Source: Candidatus Moanabacter tarae
Lineage (GTDB): Bacteria; Verrucomicrobiota; Verrucomicrobiia; Opitutales; UBA2987
NCBI GenBank assembly: GCA_003226295.1
Contig: CP029803.1
Span: 62,001 to 126,000 of the forward strand
DNA length: 64,000 nucleotides
Direction of reading: 5' to 3'
Shown here: positions 17,117 to 26,683 of the stretch, one piece after another
How positions within the stretch are numbered: the stretch's first letter is position 1
Layout: the number at the start of each line of letters is the position of its first letter
The notes under the pieces: model-generated
What the model was told of the DNA's origin: nothing
Databases searched by the model: none
Seen by the model: only the letters and a program-made list of their open reading frames with translations
Program-made: the position numbers and the translations under genes

Positions 17117-18103
17117 ATGAGGATTGGATACATAGTAGTAGTATTTTTCTTTTTCCTTATTCAGACAGAGTCTTGGGGCGGACTGGGGCTGAAAGTTAAT
17201 GGAACTGAGTACGTCAGTCTCAAGGAAGTTGCAGGTAAATTGGGATTGAAGAGGGACTGGATTCAGCGGCGGAACAGGATTTTGCTGCAGAGTAAATGGA
17301 CACGAATGGAATTCGAGGTTCATCAGAGAGATATTAGGATCAATAAAGTCCGGGTCTTTTTAGGATTTCCAGTGACCTACCACCGATCCGATCTGTATAT
17401 CAGTCGACTCGACTTAAAGGATACGATATATCCGATTCTCACGCCTCAAATAGGATTGCCTGTTCCAAACCTCAAACGAATTGCGATTGATGCCGGTCAT
17501 GGCGGAAAGGATCCCGGGACACAAAATGCGAAACTAGGTCTTCTGGAAAAACATCTGGTATTAGATGTTTCACGGAGACTCGGTGTGATTCTCGAAGGGA
17601 AAGGATACGAGGTAGTGTACACACGCGAGCGAGATCGATATATCGGACTTACAGATCGGGTTCAGAATGCTAATCGGCGGGGGGTTGATCTTTTCCTTAG
17701 CATCCATTTTAACGGGATTGACTCGCCAAGGGTGGCGGGATCTGAGACCTATGTTTTCACCCCAAGAAATCAGCCTTCAACACGAAACAAATCGGTAGGG
17801 GCAAGTGCTCGAAAATACTATGCTGGGAATAAAAACAACAATTGGAGCACCTTGATTGCTTTTTATGTTCAGGATGAAATGATCAGGCAACTGGGAACCG
17901 TTGATCGGGGAGTGAAACGAGCACGATGGACCGTTCTCCGTGATCTGACCTGTCCGGGGATTATGATCGAAGCCGGATTTATCACTAATCCGACAGAAGG
18001 TAGAAAGATCAAAGAGGCGGCTTATAGGCAAAAAATTGCAAAAGTGGTGTCTGAAGGTATCCTTCGATACCATAAGACGCTTGTTCGCCTCCGGAAACGT
18101 TAA
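17117..18103 (+). CDS. N-acetylmuramoyl-L-alanine amidase (Amidase_3), exported
   Basis: A 328-residue periplasmic peptidoglycan amidase that cuts the MurNAc to L-Ala bond. A signal peptide covers about the first 21 residues (basic start, then VVVFFFFLIQ, ending near SWG). Residues 25-110 resemble a copper-amine-oxidase-N-like wall-binding module. The catalytic domain runs from about 118 with AIDAGHGGKDPG (zinc His), a Glu in LLEKHL, SIHFN (zinc His) and IMIEAGFITNP (catalytic Glu). AAAGGAGAAAG lies just upstream of the ATG. It probably acts in cell separation or wall turnover. Confidence 0.92.
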   Translation: MRIGYIVVVFFFFLIQTESWGGLGLKVNGTEYVSLKEVAGKLGLKRDWIQRRNRILLQSKWTRMEFEVHQRDIRINKVRVFLGFPVTYHRSDLYISRLDLKDTIYPILTPQIGLPVPNLKRIAIDAGHGGKDPGTQNAKLGLLEKHLVLDVSRRLGVILEGKGYEVVYTRERDRYIGLTDRVQNANRRGVDLFLSIHFNGIDSPRVAGSETYVFTPRNQPSTRNKSVGASARKYYAGNKNNNWSTLIAFYVQDEMIRQLGTVDRGVKRARWTVLRDLTCPGIMIEAGFITNPTEGRKIKEAAYRQKIAKVVSEGILRYHKTLVRLRKR

Positions 18104-18274
18104 TAGACAAAGTTCCCAACCTCAAATCGATAGTTGGAAACGGGGACCGTAGAGCACTGTACAACTGTGCTTATTCTGGAAGGCTGTGAGATATTTAGCG
18201 ACTCAGATTAGAACCCTTTATGGGAAGGATAAACCAGTAACGATTACAATCGCAGAGTTTTATAAGAAAAACGG

Positions 18275-18865
18275 CTATGATTCTTTTTTGACGATTGCAT
18301 CGCCAAGGCCGTAATCGATTGCTTCTCTTGCTGACATGTAAAAGTCTCGATCCGTATCTTTTTGAATTTTCTCAATGGGTTGCTTTGAGGAATCGGAGAG
18401 GATCTGATTTAATTCTGCTCGGAGTTTTTCCATCTCTTGGGCCTGAATATTGATATCGACTGCCGCACCCAACATGCGTCCTGTAATAAGAGGTTGATGG
18501 ATAAGAACACGAGAATGGGGATAAAGGAGGCGTTTGCCCTTTGCTGCTGCGCATAGGAGGATCGACCCCATGCTAGCAGCCATGCCGGTGACAATCACTT
18601 TAATGGGAGAACTTATCAGTTTCATCGTGTCGTAGAGTGCCATACCAGCCGTTATGGATCCTCCGGGGGTATTGAGGTAAAAGGAAATCTCCTTTCCTCC
18701 ATTGACGGACTCCAGATAGAGAAGTTTCTCAGTTGCTTCACTACACGTTTCGTCAGTTACCTCTCCCCACAAGAAGACTTTTCTCTTTTCGAGAAAACGC
18801 TTCTGCATGATGTGATTTATACTCTGGGGGGGGGCTAGTGATTCTTCTTCTTTCAGCAGATTCAT
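18275..18865 (-). CDS. clpP: ATP-dependent Clp protease proteolytic subunit
   Basis: A 196-residue ClpP peptidase that degrades proteins unfolded by ClpA, ClpX or ClpC. The catalytic triad is visible: Ser98 in TGMAASMGS, His123 in LIHQPL and Asp172 in KDTDRD. Also present are YLNTPGGSITAGMALYDTM and the C-terminal MSAREAIDYGLGDAIV. The N-terminal 20 residues (SINHIMQKRFLEKRKVF) are the axial-pore segment. No ClpX gene is adjacent. It lies 92 bases after sufT on the same strand, so it may be read from the suf operon or from its own promoter. Confidence 0.94.
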   Translation of the reverse strand: MNLLKEEESLAPPQSINHIMQKRFLEKRKVFLWGEVTDETCSEATEKLLYLESVNGGKEISFYLNTPGGSITAGMALYDTMKLISSPIKVIVTGMAASMGSILLCAAAKGKRLLYPHSRVLIHQPLITGRMLGAAVDINIQAQEMEKLRAELNQILSDSSKQPIEKIQKDTDRDFYMSAREAIDYGLGDAIVKKES

Positions 18866-18957
18866 TGTTAAGGTTCTTCTCGCATTACATGTTATTTCTA
18901 CGGTACCTTCCTAGTTATAACACCAAGAAAAATTACCTGAATTCGCAAAATGTTGGG

Positions 18958-19515
18958 CTAGATGAGCCCAAGCTCCATTTTTCCGACCTCGGAAATCATC
19001 TCTTGGTGCCAAGGAGGGTCCCAGACTATTTCAACATGAGCTCGACTTACTCCGGGAACTTGCTCAACGCGAGATTGGGCATCCTCGGCGATTGCGGGAC
19101 CCATCCCGCAGCCCGGTGCAGTGAGTGTCATGTCGACTTGGATCTCGTATTCTCCATTCTCATCGGGATCAATAATTTTCATCGAATATACTAGTCCTAG
19201 ATCGACAATATTAACCGGAATCTCAGGATCAAAGACAGTTTTTAGTTCCTCCCAGATTGCCTCTTCGTCTGGTGGGCCCTGGTGAGAGAGTGCGGTGGAG
19301 TTCGCTGACCGAGCAGGGGCTTGCACTTCTTCTCCTAGAGCATCGGCGTCGATTCCAGCGATTCGGGCCATTCCCATATCCCATTGAACGGTAAAGTTCC
19401 CACCCAGGCGATGGGTGATGAAGATCTCAGTTCCATTAGGTATTGTGATCTGCTCACCAGAAGGAACAATGGTGGCAGAGCAGTCACGGTTCAGAGTGTG
19501 GCTCTCAGGTTGCAT
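18958..19515 (-). CDS. sufT: Putative Fe-S cluster assembly protein SufT
   Basis: A 185-residue SufT-type protein. The N-terminal half (RDCSATIVPSGEQITIPNGTE and LGGNFTVQ) is specific to SufT; the C-terminal half is a DUF59/MIP18 domain with DPEIPVNIVDLGLVY, TLTAPGCGMG and the invariant Cys, then VEIVWDPPW. SufT is linked to Fe-S maturation under high demand in other bacteria. Its ATG overlaps the sufD stop by one base (TAATG), which indicates translational coupling. Confidence 0.93.
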   Translation of the reverse strand: MQPESHTLNRDCSATIVPSGEQITIPNGTEIFITHRLGGNFTVQWDMGMARIAGIDADALGEEVQAPARSANSTALSHQGPPDEEAIWEELKTVFDPEIPVNIVDLGLVYSMKIIDPDENGEYEIQVDMTLTAPGCGMGPAIAEDAQSRVEQVPGVSRAHVEIVWDPPWHQEMISEVGKMELGLI

Positions 19516-20858
19516 TATTGGTCTTGGAGCTTCCGCCGAATTAATTCTCGAAGCTGGTTTTGTAGTTTTTCGCTTTCGACTTTGGTTATAACCTCTTCGA
19601 GGAAGCCAAAGACTAGAAGTTCTTGTGCCAAGGGTTTGCGGATTCCCCGGGCACGAAGATAGTAAAGTTGCTCGTCGTCGATCTTCCCAGTCGTGGCACC
19701 ATGGCTACACCTGACGTCGTTGGCGAGGATCTCAAGACCGGGCAGAGCGTTGGCCTCAGCTTCGCTGCTTAACAGAAGGTTGCGATTGGTTTGGTAGGCA
19801 TTTGTTTGCTGGGCAATTTCATCGACTTTGATCAGGCCGGAGAATATCGAGCGCGAACTGTCACTAAGGGCATTCTTGAACAGAAGGTTTGAACGGGAAT
19901 TAGGTGCATAGTGAGATTGGAGAGTGCGCTGGTCGAGTTCTTGCTCCCCAGTTGGTACGCTAATGGAATAATTTTCAACATTACATCCTTCACCAACTAT
20001 ACGTGTATGTTGTTCGTTTCGTGTGTGTGAGGATCCAAGGTTGAGAGCCACAGTTTTAACCTCAGCATCTCGATCCGCAGTCACCGAGTTGAGATGGAAG
20101 GAGATGGTATCCATGCCCCAGTTTTGAAGCGCTTTGTAGGAGACACGAGATCCTTGGCGGGCAAATATACTTGCTGTGGCACAGACAAGGCTGGAACTGC
20201 TCCCTGGGGAGTTGTGGAAAGACTCCTCAAGGTCAACGGATGAATTGGTGTCGGCAATCACCAAAGTGCAGGGGAATCCAGCTAGGTTTTGTCCCCCGAT
20301 CGAAGTACTGGTTATGAACGGTAATTTAATCTCAAGACCAGGAGGAACATAAAGAAGGGTGCCGTTCTGGACAAAGGCGGCATGAAGCGCTTGGTATTTT
20401 TCGGACCCTAGGTTGGGTCCAACTTGGGGAAGGTATTCCTGAAGAATGTCGGGATGATGACGTTGTGCATCCTCAAGGGTCATCCAGATCAGACCCTTTT
20501 TGTGGAAATCTTGATGGGCTTCTATAAAATTGAGAGTACTATCATTTCTCAGTTCAATCTTACCGGATGAATTGATAGAGAGATCTTCAGATGGAGGTAT
20601 AGCATTGGACGGAGCAGACCGATTGCCAGAAGCAAGAGAATAACCTTTTGGCGATAAGTCATCGGTTTTTGCAAAACGCCAACTTTCAGTTTCCTTAGTA
20701 GGGAGGGGAAGCTCTTTAAAGTATGCCCAATTCGATTCCTTTAGTTCCCGCAACCAAAGCGGTGTTACATTTTTGACCTGTTTCTGGAAGGTCGAATCAC
20801 TCTGAATATCGTGTTCATTTTCCACCGGTTTCGGATCAATATTAGGGCTTCGAATCAT
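19515..20858 (-). CDS. sufD: Fe-S cluster assembly protein SufD
   Basis: The 447-residue partner of SufB in the SufBC2D scaffold. A helical N-terminal region (LWLRELKESNWAYFKELPLPT) leads into the beta-helix core. The C-terminal FKNALSDSSRSIFSGLIKVDEIAQQTNAYQTNRNLLLS and VRCSHGATTGKIDDEQLYYLRARGI contain the conserved His that works with the SufB Cys. It lies 65 bases after sufB. Confidence 0.95.
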   Translation of the reverse strand: MIRSPNIDPKPVENEHDIQSDSTFQKQVKNVTPLWLRELKESNWAYFKELPLPTKETESWRFAKTDDLSPKGYSLASGNRSAPSNAIPPSEDLSINSSGKIELRNDSTLNFIEAHQDFHKKGLIWMTLEDAQRHHPDILQEYLPQVGPNLGSEKYQALHAAFVQNGTLLYVPPGLEIKLPFITSTSIGGQNLAGFPCTLVIADTNSSVDLEESFHNSPGSSSSLVCATASIFARQGSRVSYKALQNWGMDTISFHLNSVTADRDAEVKTVALNLGSSHTRNEQHTRIVGEGCNVENYSISVPTGEQELDQRTLQSHYAPNSRSNLLFKNALSDSSRSIFSGLIKVDEIAQQTNAYQTNRNLLLSSEAEANALPGLEILANDVRCSHGATTGKIDDEQLYYLRARGIRKPLAQELLVFGFLEEVITKVESEKLQNQLRELIRRKLQDQ

Positions 20859-20923
20859 GTCGATCCTGTTGGATTCAGGCTAATAAAATGGTCTGTGATC
20901 AAGTGTTAGAATTTGACTGGACT

Positions 20924-22330
20924 CTATCCGATAGAGTCTTCCATTTCCATTTCAATTAGACGTTTGAGTTCGACACTATACTCCAAGGGAAACTCTCTTA
21001 CAAGATCGTTGACGAAGCCATTTACGGCCAGGCTCATTGCCTCCCCCTCGGAAAGGCCTCTCTGGCGCATGTAAAAAATTTGTTCAGCGCTTACTTTGGA
21101 AACACTAGCCTCGTGTTGGACGGAGTTCCCATCACCGCGAACAGTGATTGCAGGATAGGTGTCGGTGCGACTGTTAGAATTGATAAGGAGAGCATCACAT
21201 TCAGTATTGTTGCGACAATTTCTGAGGTGCTTGGGCATTTCGACAATGCCTCGATAGGAGGAACGTCCTTCCCCAACGCTGATACTTTTGGCGACGATAT
21301 TTGATGTTGTCTCGTCAGCGACGTGAGTCATTTTCGCTCCCGTATCTTGATGTTGGCCATCTCCAGCCAGGGCAATCGAAAGAACTTCGCCCCGCGATTT
21401 ACGTCCCTTAAGGACAACTCCAGGGTATTTCATAGTTAATCGACTTCCGATATTACAGTCGATCCACTTTATCTCCGCTTCGTCGAGTGCCATCCCACGT
21501 TTTGTTACAAGATTGAAGACGTTGTTCGACCAATTTTGAACCGTGATATATTGGATTTTAGCGCCTGGCAGAGCGACTAGCTCGACTACGGCGCTATGGA
21601 GGGTGGTCGTCTCAAACTTTGGGGCTGTACAGCCTTCCATATAAGTTACTTCAGCGCCCTCGTCGGCAATGATGAGGGTACGTTCAAACTGCCCAAAATT
21701 CTCTGCGTTGATACGAAAATAGGCTTGAAGAGGTTGACTTACCTTTACCCCGGGAGGGACATATATAAAGCTGCCCCCACTGAACACGGCACTGTTTAGA
21801 GCACTGAATTTGTTGTCTGCTACGGGAATGACCCTTCCAAAATACTTCCGAAATATATCGGGATACTCCTTGAGGCCTTCTGTAGAACCCACGAATATAA
21901 CCCCTTCTTCGGCCAATCGATCTTTAACATTGGAATAGGCAGCCTCGCTGTCGAACTGTGCTTCTACTCCGGCTAGGAATCGACGCTCCTGCTCAGGGAT
22001 CCCAAGTCGCTCAAAGGTCTCTTTAACATCACCTGGTACTTCGTCCCAGCTTCGGCTGGGTTGCTGCCCTTTGGCGAGATAATAGCGAATCTTATCGAAA
22101 TCAATATTGCCAAGATCTTTTGAGGCCCAGTGAGTTGGTAGCGGCTTGTTCTCGAAAACCTTGAGAGCCTTGAGGCGGAATTTTCGAATCCAGTCCTCTT
22201 CCTCTTTGACCTCGGATATATAGTTAACTGTTTTTTCATTCAAGCCATGACCAGCGTCGAAACTGTAATCTTCGGCGAAGCGAAAGTTACCTTTGTCGCG
22301 ATCAATATCAAGTGTCTTTGTCGAAACCAT
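20924..22330 (-). CDS. sufB: Fe-S cluster assembly protein SufB
   Basis: A 468-residue cluster scaffold. The order [74 protein letters not shown] and [21 protein letters not shown] matches SufB throughout. The Cys in TECDALLI corresponds to the E. coli cluster-assembly cysteine (C405). The N-terminal [18 protein letters not shown] is also typical. It lies between sufC (55 bases upstream) and sufD. Confidence 0.97.
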   Translation of the reverse strand: MVSTKTLDIDRDKGNFRFAEDYSFDAGHGLNEKTVNYISEVKEEEDWIRKFRLKALKVFENKPLPTHWASKDLGNIDFDKIRYYLAKGQQPSRSWDEVPGDVKETFERLGIPEQERRFLAGVEAQFDSEAAYSNVKDRLAEEGVIFVGSTEGLKEYPDIFRKYFGRVIPVADNKFSALNSAVFSGGSFIYVPPGVKVSQPLQAYFRINAENFGQFERTLIIADEGAEVTYMEGCTAPKFETTTLHSAVVELVALPGAKIQYITVQNWSNNVFNLVTKRGMALDEAEIKWIDCNIGSRLTMKYPGVVLKGRKSRGEVLSIALAGDGQHQDTGAKMTHVADETTSNIVAKSISVGEGRSSYRGIVEMPKHLRNCRNNTECDALLINSNSRTDTYPAITVRGDGNSVQHEASVSKVSAEQIFYMRQRGLSEGEAMSLAVNGFVNDLVREFPLEYSVELKRLIEMEMEDSIG

Positions 22331-22385
22331 ATTTAGACTCCTAGCTGCTAATTGAATTACCTTGTACTCCTGGATGCAGATTTAT

Positions 22386-23144
22386 TTAAATCGCTTCGGC
22401 GAACTCTGCCTTTACCCAGTCGTATCCCTTTTTTTCCAGATCGAGAGCTAAGTCTTTCCCTCCACTTCTCACAATCCGTCCATCCCAGAGAACATGCACA
22501 TGATCTGGGACTATATAGTTCAGAAGTCGCTGGTAGTGAGTGATCACTAGGACCCCAATCTGGGGGCCTCGCATTGCATTAACTCCATCGGCAACTATCT
22601 TGAGTGCGTCTATATCCAGGCCGCTATCGGTCTCGTCCATGATGGAGTAACTTGGTTCAAGCATAGCCATTTGTAGGACTTCGCTCCGCTTCTTTTCCCC
22701 TCCTGAAAACCCTTCATTGACTGAACGGGAAGTGAATTTTCGATCGATTTTAAGACTGTCCATTTTTTCGTAAAGCCGCCGGTAAAATTGGGCCGCATCG
22801 AGTTCCTCACCCGTCGCTAATCTTGATTTGACGGCTGCGCGAATGAAGTTGGCGATGCTTACTCCCGGAATCTCACAGGGATACTGAAATGCCAGGAACA
22901 ATCCGGCGCGGGCCACCTGATCCGACTCTAGGCCAATAATCGACTTTCCATCTAAGAGCGCCGAACCGGCTGTGATCTCATAGTCATCATGACCGGCCAG
23001 TGCTTTAGCGAGTGTGCTTTTGCCGGTTCCGTTGGGGCCCATTAAAGCATGGACCTCTCCTTTCGGGATGCTCAACGAGAAGTCCTTCAGGATTTCTCGG
23101 CCGTCTACTGTAACTGTAAGATTTTCGAGTTCAAGTTTGCCCAT
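22386..23144 (-). CDS. sufC: SUF system ATPase SufC
   Basis: A 252-residue ABC-type ATPase that drives conformational change in SufBCD. Walker A is [16 protein letters not shown], the signature is [16 protein letters not shown], and Walker B is [17 protein letters not shown]. The [11 protein letters not shown] motif, with D-E-T in place of the usual D-E-P, is the SufC fingerprint. It begins 4 bases after the Fur-family regulator gene and is the first structural gene of the operon. Confidence 0.96.
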   Translation of the reverse strand: MGKLELENLTVTVDGREILKDFSLSIPKGEVHALMGPNGTGKSTLAKALAGHDDYEITAGSALLDGKSIIGLESDQVARAGLFLAFQYPCEIPGVSIANFIRAAVKSRLATGEELDAAQFYRRLYEKMDSLKIDRKFTSRSVNEGFSGGEKKRSEVLQMAMLEPSYSIMDETDSGLDIDALKIVADGVNAMRGPQIGVLVITHYQRLLNYIVPDHVHVLWDGRIVRSGGKDLALDLEKKGYDWVKAEFAEAI

Positions 23145-23148
23145 AGTT

Positions 23149-23574
23149 CTAACCTTTGCTCTTCTTTCCCCTGAAACTCAGATTGACCTGCGATGCCTCA
23201 AATCCTTCCGGCAATACCATCTTCATTTCAGCGAGAAAATTATTTGGTAAATCAATGTCGTATATACGGTCATGACTATCATCGTAAAAGTGTGCGTGTT
23301 CGGCGAGATTGGGGCAAAACCTTGAGGATTCTCTTTCAAAGTTAACCTGGCGAACAAGCGAGCAGTCAACAAGTGTTTCAAGACAATTATAGACTGTTGC
23401 TAAGGAAATCGAAGGCATCCCTAGTTTGGCCCTGGCATGAATCTCAACCGCCGTGGGATGGTCGCTCTGGCCCAACAAAACACTGAATACATGTTCCCGT
23501 TGCTTCGTAGAGCGGAGCCCTTCCCTGTTCAATGCACCATTTAGTAATGCGGTTGTTCTTTTATTCAGTTTCAT
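23149..23574 (-). CDS. Fur-family transcriptional regulator of the suf operon, without zinc cysteine motifs
   Basis: A 141-residue Fur-family repressor heading the suf operon. The winged-helix part contains [28 protein letters not shown] and [19 protein letters not shown]. The dimerisation half keeps [17 protein letters not shown], aligning with the usual HHHFxCxxCGxxxDI, but both cysteines are replaced (Tyr and Ser or His), and there is no second CxxC. The only cysteines (about 64, 71, 87) are elsewhere. It may respond to iron or peroxide through His/Asp residues, or to haem like Irr. Its promoter carries a Fur/PerR-like palindrome. PerR, Fur or Irr type is not decided. Confidence 0.9.
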   Translation of the reverse strand: MKLNKRTTALLNGALNREGLRSTKQREHVFSVLLGQSDHPTAVEIHARAKLGMPSISLATVYNCLETLVDCSLVRQVNFERESSRFCPNLAEHAHFYDDSHDRIYDIDLPNNFLAEMKMVLPEGFEASQVNLSFRGKKSKG

Positions 23575-23613
23575 TGACCTTATTTAATTTAAAGGGAGCA
23601 AGTACCACAGTAA

Positions 23614-23630
23614 TTTAGAATGAGTCTAAA
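23614..23630. promoter_or_regulatory. Fur/PerR-like operator upstream of the suf operon
   Basis: A perfect palindrome, TTTAGA then ATGAG then TCTAAA, lies 40 bases before the start of the Fur-family gene. The inner 15 bases match the PerR box TTAGAATnATTCTAA at 13 of its 14 specified positions. On the minus strand it would fall between a possible -35 (TTGATC) and -10 (TACTGT), a good place for a repressor. The likely binder is the adjacent regulator, giving autoregulation of suf. The -35 and -10 are tentative. Confidence 0.7.
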
Positions 23631-23676
23631 GATCAATAAAAAAGGATAGTGCTATGATACTAGAAAGGGAAGAGCT

Positions 23677-24477
23677 ATGGGCAGAGTATTAATCACGGGT
23701 GCCTCAATGGGGATTGGATTCGAGATGGCGAAGGTATTTAGCAGAGAAGGTGTGGATTTGGTCCTGGTGTCACGGAACGAAAAGGCCCTCAGAGAAATTG
23801 CAGAGGAGCTGGAGTGCAAAGAAGGTATCGAGGTAAAAATTATAGCCAAAGATCTAAGTTTGAAGCACGCCGCCGAGGAGATTTTTAGAGAATTAGAGGA
23901 AGAGGGGATCGAGGTAGATGAATTGGTTAATAATGCGGGATTTGGTGCACTAGGAGCAATTGTTAACTTGGAGAATGAGCTGCAACTGGATATGGTAGAG
24001 GTCAATATTTCTGCTGTGACGGAACTGACTCGCCTCTTTCTTCCGGGTATGTTGCAGAGGGACAGGGGTGGTGTTCTCAATGTAGGATCGGTGGCAGGAT
24101 TCCAACCAGGGCCGAATATGGCTGTTTACTTCGCCACCAAGGCTTATGTTCTTTCGTTTACTGAAGCATTGGCTGAGGAAGTTAGGGGATCAGGGGTGCG
24201 AGTAACCTGTCTTGCTCCGGGTCCAACCAGGACGGGATTTGGAAAAAGATCAGGAATGGGGGAAATCCGTATCTTCGAAATGTGGATGATGAATGCTGAT
24301 AAAGTGGCAAGGGCAGGGGTTGAGGGATTTCGGAGAGGTGATGTGATTATCATTCCCTCAATTACTAACAAAATCGGAACCTTCCTGATCCGATTACTCC
24401 CTCGCTTTGCGGTGAGACGATTCGTTTATTGGCTCCAGGCGCGGCGCCGGACCGACGGGATTGGAGAAGGAGGATAG
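23677..24477 (+). CDS. Short-chain dehydrogenase/reductase (SDR)
   Basis: A 266-residue classical SDR. The cofactor motif is TGASMGIGFEMAK (TGxxxGIG) at about residues 7-13, followed by NNAGFG, a catalytic Ser in NVGSVAGFQ, and YFATKAYVLSF (YxxxK). The sequence VSRNE after the second strand, with Arg and no acidic residue, suggests NADP preference. A C-terminal tail (IRLLPRFAVRRFVYWLQ) resembles membrane-associated SDRs such as DltE/YqjQ-like proteins acting on lipids, but the substrate is unknown. It is divergent from the suf operon and convergent with the AI-2E-type transporter. Confidence 0.88.
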   Translation: MGRVLITGASMGIGFEMAKVFSREGVDLVLVSRNEKALREIAEELECKEGIEVKIIAKDLSLKHAAEEIFRELEEEGIEVDELVNNAGFGALGAIVNLENELQLDMVEVNISAVTELTRLFLPGMLQRDRGGVLNVGSVAGFQPGPNMAVYFATKAYVLSFTEALAEEVRGSGVRVTCLAPGPTRTGFGKRSGMGEIRIFEMWMMNADKVARAGVEGFRRGDVIIIPSITNKIGTFLIRLLPRFAVRRFVYWLQARRRTDGIGEGG

Positions 24478-24502
24478 ATGCACCCTGAAGCCCAGTTAAC
24501 TT

Positions 24503-25531
24503 CTAGCCCGTAGCATGGATGCGCCCGGCAAGAAGATTGGCGATGGGACGGGTTATCTCCACTTTTTCGAGTAGAATTTTGGTGATCGCAGCGATGGGCG
24601 TTGCGAGAAACATACCTACAATGCCCCAGATTAGCCCGAAGAAAATGAGAGCGGATAAGACGGCTACGGGATGAAGGTCAAGAGAGTCTCCCATGACCTT
24701 TGGAGTGAGGAGGTTCCCAATTCCGAATTGAACGAGACCTGGTATTACAATGGCCAGGGTCTTAAGAGTAACACTCAAATCTGGATTGAGAAGAACCACC
24801 GGAAGTGGCAGTAGGGTTGCGATCATCGATCCAATACTAGGAATAAAATTGAGTACAAACGCAGAAAATCCAAAAACGAGAGCAAACTCTACTCCAATTA
24901 GAGTAAGAGAGGTCCCAACAATCAGACCAGTTGCAGCGGAAATAAGGATCATGTTGATAATATAACGTCGAACCCGGAGCTCTACTTCGCCCCAGATTCC
25001 TGCGTTGGGATCTATTCCATCCTTTCTCCCTAGGAACATAAAGATCATGAAAATGAGGACCAGTATCCCTTTAGAAAGAACGTTGATAAGGGCGCTGGCC
25101 GTAGATCCCAACATTCCTCCCACAGTATCCTGGAGGTTACGCACAATTGAAGAGGTAAATGCTTGGGGTTGGATGCCGAAACGGTCAAACGGGATGGCTA
25201 CTATAGCGCTATCAAGAAGTCGCTGAAAACGCTTCTGGTATTCGTCGGCATGAGTCGCCATTTCGCTTGCTGATGCCGAGACGATGAGAGAGAGCAGGAA
25301 AAGCAGGAGGCATCCGAGCAGGATCGTGGTCAGAACAGCCAGGAATCGGGGCATTCTGAAGCAATTCCTCTGAAGGTCGATTATTGGTGTGAGTGAATAA
25401 GTTAGGAAGATGGCCAGTATAAAGGGAATGAGGACGGGGCGGAGGAAGAAAAGGGCGGTCCCAAGGCAGAAAGCACTGAGAATGAGAAGGCATGTGGTTT
25501 GAATTCGACTCTCGTTAATCACGTTACTCAT
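24503..25531 (-). CDS. AI-2E family (PerM-like) transporter
   Basis: A 342-residue inner-membrane protein with about eight hydrophobic segments: a pair at the start (LLILSAFCLGTALFFLRPVLIPFILAIFLTYSLTPI), a soluble middle region, and a C-terminal cluster with FVLNFIPSIGSMIATLLPLPVVLL and LTPKVMGDSLDLHPVAVLSALIFFGLIWGIVGMFLATPIAA. The last segment, with the D-L-H-P element and GxxGMxLAxP, is the hallmark of the AI-2E/PerM family. Members export autoinducer 2, sodium or small organics; the cargo here is unknown. It is transcribed alone. Confidence 0.9.
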   Translation of the reverse strand: MSNVINESRIQTTCLLILSAFCLGTALFFLRPVLIPFILAIFLTYSLTPIIDLQRNCFRMPRFLAVLTTILLGCLLLFLLSLIVSASASEMATHADEYQKRFQRLLDSAIVAIPFDRFGIQPQAFTSSIVRNLQDTVGGMLGSTASALINVLSKGILVLIFMIFMFLGRKDGIDPNAGIWGEVELRVRRYIINMILISAATGLIVGTSLTLIGVEFALVFGFSAFVLNFIPSIGSMIATLLPLPVVLLNPDLSVTLKTLAIVIPGLVQFGIGNLLTPKVMGDSLDLHPVAVLSALIFFGLIWGIVGMFLATPIAAITKILLEKVEITRPIANLLAGRIHATG

Positions 25532-25822
25532 GGTTGATATTTCCTATGTGAATAGAGCATCTGAAGGAATTTGAGGGACCGGGTTACTGGGATTATAATA
25601 AAAATACTCCAATAGGTGAATCTGAAAGCACGTGTCAATAGTGACGAAGAACCTGCTCCACATGCAAATCGACAGAGGGCAAATAATGGAAATTGGCACT
25701 TCATCATTCCCAATAATTCCATCGCCTGATCTTGTCGATGCTTCTTAACTCTCCCCATTAGTTCCAACTGTGATCAATAATAGAGATGTAGAATTTAGTG
25801 TGTCTTAGCCATTATAATTTTG

Positions 25823-26683
25823 TCACTCTTTCTTTCCTGTTCCGTCGAGTAGAAACTGCGATGCGACCGATGTGTAGAAATTTGCTTCCTGGAGTTTTCC
25901 TCTCTTGCGGGCGCCGTTTGCAAAAATCTTACATTTTTCCGTTAGGATTGCCAGCGCGGCGACGTATTCTTCGCCTCTGAGGTACGGAGATTTAAGGATC
26001 TTTTCTAGGGCTCTGATTCGGTAACGATCAATGCCCCACTGATGAGAAAGTTGTTCGGAATGGCCATCGAATTTGATAGTGAGAAGGTCAGGTAAATAGA
26101 GAATGGGATATCGAACACTTATTCTCAACCACATGTCGTAATCTTCTGCAGCTTGCAAAGAAGCGTCGAACAGACCAATCGTAGCAAAGATATTTCGATG
26201 AATAATAACGGTTGATGGAGAGATCATGCAGACCGGTAGACATTCCTTGAAAATGTATCCTCCCGACTTAGCATATCTGGCGGGGGGGGCAACGCGTTTG
26301 CCTTTTCGGATCCAGATTTCTCCACTGTGACAGATTAGGTAATCGGGGTTTTGGTTCAGAGCCTCAAATGCAATTTCTAGTTTTTGTGGGAGCCATTCAT
26401 CGTCGGAGTCGAGGAAGGCAATCCATTCCCCGGCAGCTTTTTTGATTCCTCGATTGCGCGCTTGGCTTACGCCTTGGTTCTCCTGTTCAATCAGGCGGAC
26501 CGAGGAATATTTTGTTTGGATGAGGTCCCTCGTCCCATCGCTAGAACCATCGTCGACTACAATGATTTCGGAAGGCAAAGCCGTTTGGTTGAGGACCGAA
26601 TCCAACGCTCGAGGCAGCAGGGAACGCCGGTTGTAAGTCGGGATGATGACAGTAACAGACTCTAGGGATCGATGAGACTTCAT
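25823..26683 (-). CDS. Family 2 glycosyltransferase
   Basis: A 286-residue cytosolic GT-A glycosyltransferase. The N-terminus is VTVIIPTYNRRSLLPRALDSVLNQ, then IIVVDDGSSDGTRD (nucleotide Asp residues), QARNRGIKKAAGEWIAFLDSDDEW with the metal-binding DxD, and DYDMWLRIS in the acceptor region. There is no membrane segment. Such enzymes build cell-surface polysaccharides or glycolipids. It has no glycan-cluster neighbours, so the product cannot be named. Confidence 0.92.
   Translation of the reverse strand: MKSHRSLESVTVIIPTYNRRSLLPRALDSVLNQTALPSEIIVVDDGSSDGTRDLIQTKYSSVRLIEQENQGVSQARNRGIKKAAGEWIAFLDSDDEWLPQKLEIAFEALNQNPDYLICHSGEIWIRKGKRVAPPARYAKSGGYIFKECLPVCMISPSTVIIHRNIFATIGLFDASLQAAEDYDMWLRISVRYPILYLPDLLTIKFDGHSEQLSHQWGIDRYRIRALEKILKSPYLRGEEYVAALAILTEKCKIFANGARKRGKLQEANFYTSVASQFLLDGTGKKE

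Noticed and set aside
25528-25767. A 79-codon minus-strand frame before the AI-2E transporter gene
   Set aside because: Overlaps the transporter start, lacks a clear ribosome site and has no protein-like pattern.
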